A stretch of DNA of 64,000 bases from Microbacterium sp. GTDB taxonomy: Bacteria; Actinomycetota; Actinomycetes; Actinomycetales; Microbacteriaceae. Below are positions 48,328-59,499 of this stretch, piece after piece (the first letter of the stretch is position 1; every line of letters starts with the position of its first letter). The DNA lies in contig NZ_JAFKIP010000005.1 in NCBI RefSeq assembly GCF_017305435.1, positions 415,580 to 479,579 on the forward strand, read 5' to 3'. The position numbers were made by a program, and so were the translations under genes. The notes under the pieces are model-generated. The model saw nothing but the letters and a program-made list of their open reading frames with translations, had not been told where the DNA came from and did no database searches.

Positions 48328-49269
48328 TCACTCCGGCTCTGACCAGCTGAGGCTCTCGATGTAGCGCAGCAGCACTCCTTCGCGCAGCGCCCACGGGCTC
48401 ACCTCGAGATCGTCCACCTCGAGTGCCGTCATCGCGGTGTGGAGCACGACGGCGGCCGCCACGATCTGGAACGTGCGGTCGGCGGTGATGCCGGGCAGCT
48501 CCTGGCGGGCGGATGCCGGAAGGCGCGCGAGGCGCGGGATCCAGGACCCGAGCGCGTGGCGCGGAAGCAGCATCCGTTCCGTGCCCGACCATCCCGGCAC
48601 GGGGTAGCCGGCGAGCTTCGCGAGCGAGCGGATCGCCTTCGAGGAGCCCACGACGTGGTTCGGCTTCGGCTGGCCGGCCATCATCGCGGCGACCGGTTCG
48701 AGGGTGGCGCGGGCGTGCGCGCGCAGGCGCTCCGCGGCATCCTCGCCCGGAGGGTCCAGCGGCAGGAAGTCGACCGTCGCGCGACCCGCGCCGAGCGGCA
48801 CGGAGGCCGCCACATCGGGCAGTTCGTCGCTCCCGGCCGCGAGCTCGAGAGAGCCGCCCCCGATGTCGAAGAGGAGGATCTGTCCCGCCGACCAGCCGAA
48901 CCAGCGGCGGACGGCGAGGAACGTGAACCGCGCCTCGCTCTCACCGCCGAGCACCTGCAGGTCCTGGCCGAGCGCGGCTTCGATGCGCGCGATGACCTCC
49001 GCGCCGTTCGTCGCTTCGCGCACGGCGCTCGTCGCGGTCGCGAGGAGCTCGACGACGTTCTCGGCCTCCGCCGTCGCGCGGGCCTGCGCGACGGCATCCA
49101 CGAGGGCGGCGACGCCCTGCTCGTTGATCGAGCCGTCGGGTTCGAGGTAGCGCATGAGGCGCAGCACCGTGCGCTGGCTCGTCGTGCCGAGCGGGCGACC
49201 GCCGGGGTGCACGTCGGCGACGAGAAGATGGACGGTGTTGGATCCGATGTCGAGGACTCCCAGGCGCAC
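48328..49269 (-). CDS. Ppx/GppA-type phosphatase
   Basis: A 313-residue ASKHA-fold phosphatase: VLDIGSNTVHLLVADVHPGG at the N-terminus, LATATSAVREATNG, and the second phosphate loop LLFDIGGGSLELAAG. It lacks the C-terminal HD extension of E. coli Ppx and has the short form common in actinobacteria. It hydrolyses polyphosphate or pppGpp. The start is GTG 49269, 6 nt after a TACGCT box on the same strand, a leaderless arrangement. A much longer in-frame extension runs back over coaA and is a chance open frame. Divergent from coaA by 108 nt. Confidence 0.9.
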   Translation of the reverse strand: MRLGVLDIGSNTVHLLVADVHPGGRPLGTTSQRTVLRLMRYLEPDGSINEQGVAALVDAVAQARATAEAENVVELLATATSAVREATNGAEVIARIEAALGQDLQVLGGESEARFTFLAVRRWFGWSAGQILLFDIGGGSLELAAGSDELPDVAASVPLGAGRATVDFLPLDPPGEDAAERLRAHARATLEPVAAMMAGQPKPNHVVGSSKAIRSLAKLAGYPVPGWSGTERMLLPRHALGSWIPRLARLPASARQELPGITADRTFQIVAAAVVLHTAMTALEVDDLEVSPWALREGVLLRYIESLSWSEPE

Positions 49270-49275
49270 GTGTCG

Positions 49276-49281
49276 AGCGTA
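49276..49281 (-). promoter_or_regulatory. -10 box of leaderless promoter for the Ppx/GppA gene
   Basis: TACGCT on the minus strand, 6 nt before GTG 49269. Confidence 0.5.
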
Positions 49282-49364
49282 GCGCGGCGCATCACTCGGG
49301 CAGATCGCCGCGCTTCGCGCCGATTCGGCCGCACGACCCCGACTCCGCCTGAGTCGTGCGGCGA

Positions 49365-49370
49365 TAGAGT
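49365..49370 (+). promoter_or_regulatory. -10 box of leaderless promoter for coaA
   Basis: TAGAGT, 7 nt before ATG 49378, with no ribosome binding site between. Confidence 0.5.
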
Positions 49371-49377
49371 GTGCGTG

Positions 49378-50373
49378 ATGTCCACCGACGAGCTGACCGC
49401 ACCCGGCGACGACGCCGTGGCCGACGAGGTCGACGCCCCCGCGACGGCGCTCGACCCGCTGCTGTATCGCGAGATCGACCGGGCGGAGTGGGCGGCGCTG
49501 GCCCCCGGCATCCCGTCGCCCCTCACCGAGACCGAGGTCGTGCAGCTGCGCGGCATCGGCGACCGGCTCGACCTCACCGAGGTGAACGAGGTGTACCTGC
49601 CGCTCAGTCGGCTGCTGTCGACGTACGCGGAGAACACGAAGCGCCTCGGGGTGGAGACCTCCGCGTTCCTCGGCGAGCAGGACACGACGACCCCGTTCGT
49701 CGTCGCGGTCGCGGGGTCGGTCGCCGTCGGAAAATCGACGATCGCGCGCCTGCTGCGCGAGCTCATGAGCCGCTGGCCCGGCACGCCCCGCGTCGAGCTC
49801 GTCACGACGGACGGATTCCTCTACCCCAACGCCGAGCTCGAGCGGCGCGGCCTCATGGAGCGCAAGGGCTTTCCGGAGTCGTACGACCGTCGCGCGCTCG
49901 TCCGCTTCCTCACCGACGTGAAGTCGGGTGCCGCCGAGGCGCGCGCCCCGTTCTATTCGCACGTGCGCTACGACATCGTCCCCGATGCGCACGTGACGGT
50001 CCGCCGCCCCGACGTCGTCATCGTCGAGGGCCTGAACGTCCTCTCCCCGCCGCCGAGCCCGCACGAGGTCGCCGTCAGCGACCTCTTCGACTTCTCCATC
50101 TATGTGGATGCCGATCCCGCTGACATCGCGCAGTGGTACGTCGACCGCTTCCTGGCGCTGCGTCAGGGGGCCTTCAGCAATCCGAGCTCGTTCTTCAACG
50201 TGTTCGCCGGGCTGTCGGATGCCGAGGCGGTGGAGCGCGCGATGGGCTTCTGGGACGCGATCAACCTGCCCAACCTGCGTGAGAACGTCGAGCCGACGAA
50301 GCACCGCGCGACCCTCGTGCTGAAGAAGGCCGCCGACCACGCGGTCGAGACGGTCCTCCTCCGCAAGCTCTGA
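49378..50373 (+). CDS. coaA: Pantothenate kinase, type I
   Basis: A 331-residue kinase catalysing the first step of CoA synthesis. P-loop VAVAGSVAVGKSTIARLL (about residues 110-127), TTDGFLYPNAELERRGLMERKGFPESYD and the FSIYVDADPADIAQWYVDRFLALR region are typical of prokaryotic CoaA. The N-terminal 25 residues are variable and acidic. ATG 49378 follows a TAGAGT box by 7 nt. It ends in an array of short repeats with inverted parts (50392-50478), which may act as its terminator. The next gene in the same direction is glmS. Confidence 0.95.
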   Translation: MSTDELTAPGDDAVADEVDAPATALDPLLYREIDRAEWAALAPGIPSPLTETEVVQLRGIGDRLDLTEVNEVYLPLSRLLSTYAENTKRLGVETSAFLGEQDTTTPFVVAVAGSVAVGKSTIARLLRELMSRWPGTPRVELVTTDGFLYPNAELERRGLMERKGFPESYDRRALVRFLTDVKSGAAEARAPFYSHVRYDIVPDAHVTVRRPDVVIVEGLNVLSPPPSPHEVAVSDLFDFSIYVDADPADIAQWYVDRFLALRQGAFSNPSSFFNVFAGLSDAEAVERAMGFWDAINLPNLRENVEPTKHRATLVLKKAADHAVETVLLRKL

Positions 50374-50391
50374 GGGTGCCTTCGTTTGCGC

Positions 50392-50478
50392 CGAGGGTGC
50401 ACATGCACCGGGGGGCGAGTGCACCCTCGCGGGGAATGAGTGCACCCTCGCGGGGAATGAATGCACCCTCGGGGTTTG
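50392..50478 (+). repeat. Tandem 21-bp repeats with hairpin, coaA-glmS gap
   Basis: A 21-bp unit beginning GTGCACCCTCGCGGGG is repeated at 50419, 50440 and (degenerate, ATGCACCCTCGGGG) 50461. The first copy pairs with CGAGGGTGCAC at 50392-50402 to form an 11-bp stem (50392-50402 with 50419-50429). It fills most of the 145-nt gap and may terminate coaA. Confidence 0.75.
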
Positions 50479-50505
50479 TCAGGGCTCCGCGCAAATCCGC
50501 GCGAT

Positions 50506-50511
50506 TACCCT
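50506..50511 (+). promoter_or_regulatory. -10 box of leaderless promoter for glmS
   Basis: TACCCT, 7 nt before ATG 50519. Confidence 0.5.
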
Positions 50512-50518
50512 GGACCCC

Positions 50519-52369
<1,851 letters not shown>

Positions 52370-52383
52370 TCGCAGGCGGTGAG

Positions 52384-52389
52384 TAGGCT
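52384..52389 (+). promoter_or_regulatory. -10 box of leaderless promoter for acpS
   Basis: TAGGCT, 7 nt before GTG 52397. Confidence 0.5.
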
Positions 52390-52396
52390 GGATGCC

Positions 52397-52798
52397 GTGA
52401 TCGTCGGCATCGGCGTCGACATCGTCGACATCCCCCGCTTCGAGCGCTCGCTCGCGCGCACGCCGCGCCTCCTCGACCGCCTCTTCACCGCCGGCGAGCG
52501 GGGGCTCCGGCCGCACTCGCTCGCCGCCCGCTACGCCGCCAAGGAGGCGCTGATCAAGGCACTCGGCGGCTCCGACGGCGTGCACTGGACCGACATCGAG
52601 GTGGCGAGCGAGCCGAGCGGGCGCCCCGTGTTCGCCCTCGCCGGCGAGACGGATGCCACCGTGGCATCCCGCGGCATCACGGCGCTCCACCTGTCGCTCA
52701 GCCACGACGCGGGGCTCGCGACCGCATACGTCGTCGCGGAGGCCCTTCCGGCCCCGGGCGCGTCGTCGGGTGCGTCGTCGTCGGGGGCCCGCGCATGA
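52397..52798 (+). CDS. acpS: Holo-[acyl-carrier-protein] synthase
   Basis: A 133-residue 4'-phosphopantetheinyl transferase. The N-terminus IVGIGVDIVDIPRFERSL carries the magnesium-binding Asp, and RYAAKEALIKALGG the catalytic Glu-Lys. HLSLSHDAGLATAYVVAE completes the fold. It transfers phosphopantetheine from CoA to ACP, so coaA nearby is a functional relative. I start at GTG 52397 (VIVGIGVDI); an ATG/GTG six codons upstream would lie inside the promoter box. The C-terminal 15 residues are a low-complexity Ser/Ala tail. It overlaps alr by 4 nt. Confidence 0.93.
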   Translation: MIVGIGVDIVDIPRFERSLARTPRLLDRLFTAGERGLRPHSLAARYAAKEALIKALGGSDGVHWTDIEVASEPSGRPVFALAGETDATVASRGITALHLSLSHDAGLATAYVVAEALPAPGASSGASSSGARA

Positions 52799-53916
52799 CG
52801 CGCCTGCCCGCCGGGACCCTGCGCGAAGCGCTCATCGACACCGACGCGATCGCCGACAACGTGCGGCACGTCCGCCGGCTCACATCATCCAACGTCATCG
52901 CCGTGGTGAAGGCCGACGGCTATGGCCACGGGGCGGTCCGCTCCGCCGTCGCGGCGCTCGCGGGCGGCGCGAGCCGCATCGGCGTCGCCGACATCGGCGA
53001 GGCGCTCGCACTCCGCCGAGCCGGCATCGATGCGCCGATCCTCGCGTGGCTGCACGCGCCCGGGGCATCCTTCACCGACGCCGTCGCGCACGGGATCGAG
53101 CTCGGCATCTCGAGCATGGACCAGCTCGTCGCGGCCGCGGCGGCCTCCGCCGCCCGCCCCGCCCTCGTGCAGCTCAAGGTCGAGACGGGCCTCGGCCGCA
53201 ACGGACTCGCCGCCGCCGACCTGCCGACCGTGTTCGCCGAGGCCGCGCGGCTCGAGCGCATCGGCAGGCTGCGCGTCGTCGGCATCTTCAGCCACCTCTC
53301 CAACACGAGCGAGGCCGACGACCGTGCCGCGCTCGCGCGCTTCCACGAGACGCTCGCGCTCGCCGCGCGCCTCGGTCTCACGCCGCCGCTCACGCACATC
53401 GCCGCCTCGCACGCCGCGCTGGCCCTCCCCGAGGCGCGCCTCGGCTGCGTGCGGATCGGCATCGCGATGTACGGACTGTCGCCCTTCCCGGACCGCACGT
53501 CGGCAGACCTCGGGCTCCGCCCCGCGATGACCCTCCGCGCAGCTGTCGCCGCCGTGCGGCGCGTGCCCGCCGGTCAGGGCGTGTCGTACGGCTACACGCA
53601 TCGCACGAGCGGCGAGACGACCCTCGCGCTCGTGCCGCTCGGGTACGCCGACGGGGCGCCGCGCGCGGCATCCGGGGGCGCCGCCGTCCGCATCGGCGGG
53701 GAGACGTTCCCGGTCGCGGGGCGCATCGCGATGGACCAGTTCGTCGTCGACGTCGGCGACCGCCCCGTCGCCGTGGGCGACGAGGCCGTCCTCTTCGGCG
53801 ACCCGACGCTCGGGATGCCGCCCGTCGAAGCCTGGGCGGATGCCGCGGGCACCATCAACTACGAGATCGTCACCCGCATCGGCCCGCGCGTGCCGCGTCG
53901 CGAGGTAGCCCCGTGA
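52795..53916 (+). CDS. alr: Alanine racemase
   Basis: A 373-residue PLP enzyme making D-alanine for peptidoglycan. The PLP lysine is K39 in IAVVKADGYGHGA. The catalytic tyrosine region is GVSYGYTHRTSG, and VRIGIAMYGLSP is also typical. Full length, with the C-terminal beta domain ending in VTRIGPRVPRRE. ATGA overlap with acpS couples their translation. tsaE starts 19 nt after its stop. Confidence 0.95.
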   Translation: MTRLPAGTLREALIDTDAIADNVRHVRRLTSSNVIAVVKADGYGHGAVRSAVAALAGGASRIGVADIGEALALRRAGIDAPILAWLHAPGASFTDAVAHGIELGISSMDQLVAAAAASAARPALVQLKVETGLGRNGLAAADLPTVFAEAARLERIGRLRVVGIFSHLSNTSEADDRAALARFHETLALAARLGLTPPLTHIAASHAALALPEARLGCVRIGIAMYGLSPFPDRTSADLGLRPAMTLRAAVAAVRRVPAGQGVSYGYTHRTSGETTLALVPLGYADGAPRAASGGAAVRIGGETFPVAGRIAMDQFVVDVGDRPVAVGDEAVLFGDPTLGMPPVEAWADAAGTINYEIVTRIGPRVPRREVAP

Positions 53917-55293
<1,377 letters not shown>

Positions 55294-55344
55294 CGCCGGC
55301 CGGGGGCGGGCGGGGCGCCGAGCGTCCGCCGCGCCGAGACCGCC

Positions 55345-55425
55345 GCTTGTTGACGAATGCGCCGGTCCTTGACGGGGAATAGCCGGCGTTCTCGACGCGA
55401 ACCGGCATCCTCGACGAGGCGCGGC
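55345..55425 (+). repeat. Degenerate ~20-bp quasi-repeats before tsaB
   Basis: Four loosely matching units, each beginning TTGACG or TCGACG and containing GCCGG or CCGGC about 12 nt later. They fill the gap between the aldo-keto reductase and tsaB. Similar short arrays occur at 50392-50478. Confidence 0.45.
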
Positions 55426-55430
55426 GCCGG

Positions 55431-55436
55431 TACCCT
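55431..55436 (+). promoter_or_regulatory. -10 box of leaderless promoter for tsaB-rimI-tsaD
   Basis: TACCCT, 7 nt before GTG 55444. Same box and spacing as at glmS. GGAGG in the spacer is too near the start for a normal ribosome binding site. Confidence 0.45.
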
Positions 55437-55443
55437 GGAGGGT

Positions 55444-56124
55444 GTGATCCTCGGCATCGACACCTCCCTCGGCACGGCGGTCGCCGTCGTCGAGGCCGAC
55501 GGGGTCGTGCGGGCCGAGGCATCCAGCGACAACCCGCTGGGGCACGCGGAGGCGATCGGCACGCTCCTCGAGGCGGCGCTCGCGGATGCCGCGCACGGCG
55601 CGATCGGGCAGACCGGGGCCCCCGAGCCGGTCACCCTGACGCATGTCGCGGCGGGCATGGGCCCCGGGCCGTTCACGGGCCTGCGCGTCGGGATCGCCGC
55701 CGCCCGCGCCTTCGCCCTCGGCCGCGCGCTCCCGGTGATCGCCGTCCCGAGCCACGACGCGGCCGCGCTCGGGTTCCTCCTCGGCGAGGCCCTCGCCGAT
55801 CCCTTCGCGGAGCCGGGCCGCTTCGCCGTCGTCACCGACGCGCGCCGTCGCGAGTTCGCCTACTCGGTCTACGACGGTCTCGACGACGACGGCATCCCCG
55901 TCCGCGTCGCCGGCCCCGCCCTCACGCCGCGCGCCGACATCGACGACGTCCTGGCCGAGGCGGGCGCCGCGCGACGCGACGTCACGACGATCCCTGCGGC
56001 GATGATCGCCGCCCTCGCCGGTCGCGCGCTCACCGCCGGCCGTGAGCTGACCGGCCCCGAGCCCCTCTACCTGCGCGCGCCCGACGTGACCCTGCCCGCT
56101 GCGCCGAAGCGGGTGGGCGCATGA
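55444..56124 (+). CDS. tsaB: tRNA threonylcarbamoyladenosine biosynthesis protein TsaB
   Basis: A 226-residue ASKHA-fold protein starting at GTG 55444: [45 protein letters not shown] and [16 protein letters not shown]. The GPGPFTGLR motif is diagnostic. It forms the TsaB-TsaD-TsaE complex for t6A37 formation on ANN-decoding tRNAs. It overlaps rimI by 4 nt (ATGA), and rimI overlaps tsaD by 4 nt, so the three are translationally coupled. Confidence 0.94.
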   Translation: MILGIDTSLGTAVAVVEADGVVRAEASSDNPLGHAEAIGTLLEAALADAAHGAIGQTGAPEPVTLTHVAAGMGPGPFTGLRVGIAAARAFALGRALPVIAVPSHDAAALGFLLGEALADPFAEPGRFAVVTDARRREFAYSVYDGLDDDGIPVRVAGPALTPRADIDDVLAEAGAARRDVTTIPAAMIAALAGRALTAGRELTGPEPLYLRAPDVTLPAAPKRVGA

Positions 56125-56624
56125 CGCTGCGCGACGCGACCGCCGACGACCTCGCCGCCATCATGGCGATCGAGCGTGCCTCGTTCCCGACCGACGCGTG
56201 GAGCGACGCCATGATGCAGGGCGAGCTCGTCTCGCCGCACGGCCGCTATCTCGTCGACGTCGAGGCGGGCCGTGTCGTCGGCTACGGCGGCGTGCGGGCG
56301 GTGCAGGGCGCGGCGGATGCCGACGTGCAGACGATCGCGATCGCGGCCTCCGCGCGGGGCCGCGGACGCGGGCGGACGCTCCTGCGCGCCCTCGCCGAGA
56401 CGGCCCGTGCGCGCGGTGCGCGCGAGCTGTTCCTGGAGGTGCGCGCCGACAACCCGGTCGCCGCGGCACTGTACCGCTCGGAGGGTTTCGCCGAGATCGG
56501 CCGCCGCCCGCGGTACTACCAGCCCGACGACGTCGACGCCGTCGTGATGACGCTCGACCTGCGGGCCTGGGCGGCGTCGCGGGCCGCGGCATCCACCGCC
56601 GCCGATGCGGGGGCGTGCACATGA
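56121..56624 (+). CDS. rimI: Ribosomal-protein-alanine N-acetyltransferase
   Basis: A 167-residue GNAT acetyltransferase: [30 protein letters not shown], the acetyl-CoA loop [21 protein letters not shown] (Q/R-x2-G-x-G/A type) and [32 protein letters not shown], the RimI signature. It lies between tsaB and tsaD, as in most actinobacteria. Expected target: N-terminal Ala of S18 or other proteins. The last 15 residues are a low-complexity Ala tail. Confidence 0.92.
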   Translation: MTLRDATADDLAAIMAIERASFPTDAWSDAMMQGELVSPHGRYLVDVEAGRVVGYGGVRAVQGAADADVQTIAIAASARGRGRGRTLLRALAETARARGARELFLEVRADNPVAAALYRSEGFAEIGRRPRYYQPDDVDAVVMTLDLRAWAASRAAASTAADAGACT

Positions 56625-57685
56625 CGCGCGCCGAACCCCTCGTCCTCGGCATCGAGACGAGCTGCGACGAGACCGGCATCGGCATCGTGCGCGGCCGGAC
56701 GCTCCTGTCGAACACGATCGCGAGCTCGATGGACGAGCACGCCCGCTACGGCGGTGTCGTGCCCGAGGTCGCCGCCCGCGCGCACCTCGAGGCGCTGCAG
56801 CCGGCGATCGAGGCGGCCGTCGCGGAGGCCGGCATCACCCTGGAGAAGCTCGACGCCGTCGCGGTGACGAGTGGCCCGGGCCTCGCCGGCGCTCTGATGG
56901 TCGGAGTCGGCGCGGCGAAGGCGCTCGCCGTGAGCCTCGGAAAGCCCCTCTACGCCGTCAACCACCTCGTCGGTCACATCGCCGCCGACATCCTCACCGG
57001 CGACGAGGTCGAGTACCCCACCGTCGCCCTGCTCGTGAGCGGCGGGCACACGTCGCTGCTGCTCGTGCGCGACCTCGTCTCCGACGTGGAGCTCCTCGGC
57101 GAGACGCTCGACGACGCCGCGGGTGAGGCGTTCGACAAGATCGCGCGCATCCTCGGTCTGCCCTACCCGGGCGGCCCCGAGATCGACCGCGCCGCGGCGG
57201 GTGGCGACCCGAACGCGATCCGGTTCCCCCGCGGGCTCACCCGGGCCTCCGACATGGCCGAGCACCGGTACGACTTCTCCTTCTCGGGGCTGAAGACCGC
57301 CGTCGCGCGCTGGGTCGAGCAGGCCGCCGCAGCCGGCAGCCCGGTGGCGACGGCCGATGTCGCGGCATCCTTCCGCGAGGCCGTCGTCGACGTGCTGGTG
57401 AGCAAGGCGCTGGATGCCTGTGACCGCCACGGCGTGCCCCGGCTTCTCCTCGGCGGCGGCGTCATCGCGAACCGCCGACTGCGCGAGGTCGCGCTCGAAC
57501 GGGCGGACGCCGCGGGCGTCGCCGTCCGGATCCCGCCGCTCAGCCTCTGCACCGACAACGGCGCGATGATCGCGGCGCTCGCGGCCCAGCTCGTCGCGTC
57601 GGGGCACGCGCCGTCGACGCTCGCATTCGGCGCCGACTCGACACTTCCGGTCACCGAGATCCAGGTCGCGCGGGGGGACGCATGA
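56621..57685 (+). CDS. tsaD: tRNA N6-adenosine threonylcarbamoyltransferase
   Basis: A 354-residue enzyme of the Kae1/YgjD family. N-terminus [16 protein letters not shown]. The metal-binding H-x3-H is NHLVGHIAA, followed by the glycine-rich [15 protein letters not shown] and the C-terminal metal Asp in [10 protein letters not shown]. Full length. ATG 56621 overlaps the rimI stop. A small membrane protein gene overlaps its end by 4 nt. It acts with TsaB and TsaE on tRNA A37. Confidence 0.96.
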   Translation: MTRAEPLVLGIETSCDETGIGIVRGRTLLSNTIASSMDEHARYGGVVPEVAARAHLEALQPAIEAAVAEAGITLEKLDAVAVTSGPGLAGALMVGVGAAKALAVSLGKPLYAVNHLVGHIAADILTGDEVEYPTVALLVSGGHTSLLLVRDLVSDVELLGETLDDAAGEAFDKIARILGLPYPGGPEIDRAAAGGDPNAIRFPRGLTRASDMAEHRYDFSFSGLKTAVARWVEQAAAAGSPVATADVAASFREAVVDVLVSKALDACDRHGVPRLLLGGGVIANRRLREVALERADAAGVAVRIPPLSLCTDNGAMIAALAAQLVASGHAPSTLAFGADSTLPVTEIQVARGDA

Positions 57686-58122
57686 GCGGCGACGCCGATG
57701 ACATCGCCCCCGCCGATTCCGCGCCGCTCCCCGGCGCGCATCGCGGCGGCTTCCAGCGCGAGTTCACCGAGCCGGTGCCCATCGCCGAGACCGTGCGCAC
57801 GGAACCAGAGCTGAATGCCGCGCCGGATGCGTCCGACGTGCCCACTGCGCTCGACATGCGCTGGGCACCGGCATCCGGCCCCCTGCTGCGCAGCGCCGGG
57901 TGGGCGCTCTTCTTCGGCGTCGCCGGGATCGTGGTGTCGCTGCTCGTCGGATGGGGCTTTCTCATCGGGCTGCTCGGCGCCGGGCTCGCGATCGCCGCGC
58001 TGCGCCGCCCCTGGGAGTCGCGCCCGATCGCCGTCTGGGCGCTGTGCCTGAGCGTCGTCTCCCTCGTCTACAGCGCAGGCTGGCTCTGGTGGGCGTCCAC
58101 GCAGGGCCCCCTGTTCGGCTGA
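57682..58122 (+). CDS. Small DUF4190-like membrane protein
   Basis: A 146-residue protein: an acidic, probably disordered cytoplasmic part of about 70 residues, then three hydrophobic segments ([66 protein letters not shown]). The layout G-W-x-l-A-x(n)-P-W-E resembles small actinobacterial membrane proteins of the DUF4190 kind, but the match is weak. ATGA overlap with tsaD places it last in that operon. Function unknown. Confidence 0.65.
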   Translation: MSGDADDIAPADSAPLPGAHRGGFQREFTEPVPIAETVRTEPELNAAPDASDVPTALDMRWAPASGPLLRSAGWALFFGVAGIVVSLLVGWGFLIGLLGAGLAIAALRRPWESRPIAVWALCLSVVSLVYSAGWLWWASTQGPLFG

Positions 58123-58188
58123 CGCCGCCGCCGGCTCGCCCCGCCGCCGGCTCCCTCGCGGCTCGCGCCTGCGCCGAACGTCGCCCGG

Positions 58189-59388
58189 TCAGAGCCGGTC
58201 GGCGAGGAGCGTCAGCCGGCGGTCGCCGACGCGGGTGACGATGAGCGTCGCCGATGCGGAGCCGTGGAGCTTCAGCTTCGTGCGCAGTGCCGCCGGGTCC
58301 ACGTCGACTCCGCGCTTCTTGATCTCGAGGGTGCCGATCCCGCGCTCGCGCAGCGCCCGCGCGAGCGCCTTGACGTCGTTCGGCAGCTGCTCGCGAATGC
58401 GGAAGCTCTGTACGAACGGGCTCTCCGCCGGGCCATCCACCGTGGCATCCGAGGTCAGGTACGCGATCTTCTCGTCGATCATGCCGGCGCCCAGCGACCG
58501 GGCGACCTCTCCGATGAGCCGCGCGCGGATGACGGCGCCCTCGGGCTCGTGCAGGTAGGCCCCGAGAGGGCGCACCTCGGCATCCGGGGCGTCGGCGCCG
58601 GCCGTGAGCTCCGCCGCGGCGCCGCCGCGTACGACGAGTGCCGCGCGACGGATGCCGGGGCGAGCGAGGGCGCCCGTCCACACGACGAGCTCGATCGTCG
58701 AGCCGTCGACCGAGATCCACTGCGCCTCGGCGTCGTCCGGGATGAGCGTCCGGTCGAACGCCGGCCCGAGCTTGACGCCCGCCGGCATCCGTGCCGCGAG
58801 CTGCCACACCCAGTCGAGCGGCGGCGACCACTCCTCGGCGCCCAGTCGCGTCGTCTCCCCGTGGCCGGCCGTGCGGCGAGCGGGGTCGAGCCAGACCGCG
58901 TCGATGCCGGCGAGGTCGACGTCCTGTGCGCGGGCATGACGGACGGTCGCCGCGTCGCCGAAGGGCGCCAGGTTGTAGGCGGCGAGGGCGGCGGTCACCT
59001 CGTCGGCATCGACGGCGAGCACGTCGAGCCCGATCCCCGCGAGCGCGAGCGCGTCGCCGCCGATCCCGCAGCCGAGGTCGGCGACCGCGCGGATGCCGGC
59101 GTCACGGAAGCGGCCCGCATGGGATGCCGCGATCTCGAGCCGAGTCGCCTGCTCGAGCCCGGCCCGCGTGAAGAGCATGCGGTCGGCGAACGCACCGAAC
59201 TTCGCGCGCGCGCGCGAACGCAGACGCGCCTGGCCGACCGCCGCCGCGACGAGCTCGGGTGCGCGGCCCGCCGAGCGCAGGCGTGAGACGGTCGCGGCGA
59301 CGTCGCCGGCCGCGTCCAGCGCCCCGAGCTCGTCGACCAGGCGCAGGCCCTCCGGGGTCAGCAGCGCGGTCAGCTCGGCGAGATCCAT
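58189..59388 (-). CDS. Class I SAM-dependent methyltransferase with THUMP-like domain
   Basis: A 399-residue protein. A helical N-terminal part precedes the methyltransferase core: VADLGCGIGGDALALAGIGLDVLAVDADEVTAALAAYNLAPFG (SAM motif I D-G-C-G-I-G-G) and DAVWLDPARRTAG (D-P-x-R, a motif IV variant). The C-terminal part KRGVDVDPAALRTKLKLHGSASATLIVTRVGDR is the THUMP-like domain found in this actinobacterial family. A nucleic-acid substrate is likely. ATG 59388 is 6 nt after a TAGGCT box. Convergent with the tsaD operon across a 66-nt gap. Confidence 0.86.
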   Translation of the reverse strand: MDLAELTALLTPEGLRLVDELGALDAAGDVAATVSRLRSAGRAPELVAAAVGQARLRSRARAKFGAFADRMLFTRAGLEQATRLEIAASHAGRFRDAGIRAVADLGCGIGGDALALAGIGLDVLAVDADEVTAALAAYNLAPFGDAATVRHARAQDVDLAGIDAVWLDPARRTAGHGETTRLGAEEWSPPLDWVWQLAARMPAGVKLGPAFDRTLIPDDAEAQWISVDGSTIELVVWTGALARPGIRRAALVVRGGAAAELTAGADAPDAEVRPLGAYLHEPEGAVIRARLIGEVARSLGAGMIDEKIAYLTSDATVDGPAESPFVQSFRIREQLPNDVKALARALRERGIGTLEIKKRGVDVDPAALRTKLKLHGSASATLIVTRVGDRRLTLLADRL

Positions 59389-59394
59389 CCGCCC

Positions 59395-59400
59395 AGCCTA
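59395..59400 (-). promoter_or_regulatory. -10 box of leaderless promoter for the THUMP-like methyltransferase
   Basis: TAGGCT on the minus strand, 6 nt before ATG 59388. Confidence 0.5.
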
Positions 59401-59432
59401 AGCGCGCGCGCCGCCCGCCCGTGAGGCGCGAC

Positions 59433-59477
59433 ATCGCCGGTGAGACGGAACGCGACGCGCCCCGTCTCACCGGCGAT
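59433..59477 (-). terminator. Terminator of the secreted esterase gene
   Basis: Perfect 16-bp arms ATCGCCGGTGAGACGG (59433-59448) and CCGTCTCACCGGCGAT (59462-59477) with a 13-nt loop, 22 nt past the esterase stop. G+C-rich with no real U run, as is usual in actinobacteria. Confidence 0.65.
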
Positions 59478-59499
59478 CTCCCGTGTCAGCCGGGCGCGC

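Noticed and set aside
50419-50478. Tandem 21-bp repeats considered as a CRISPR array
   Set aside because: No unique spacers, only three units, and no cas genes in the window.
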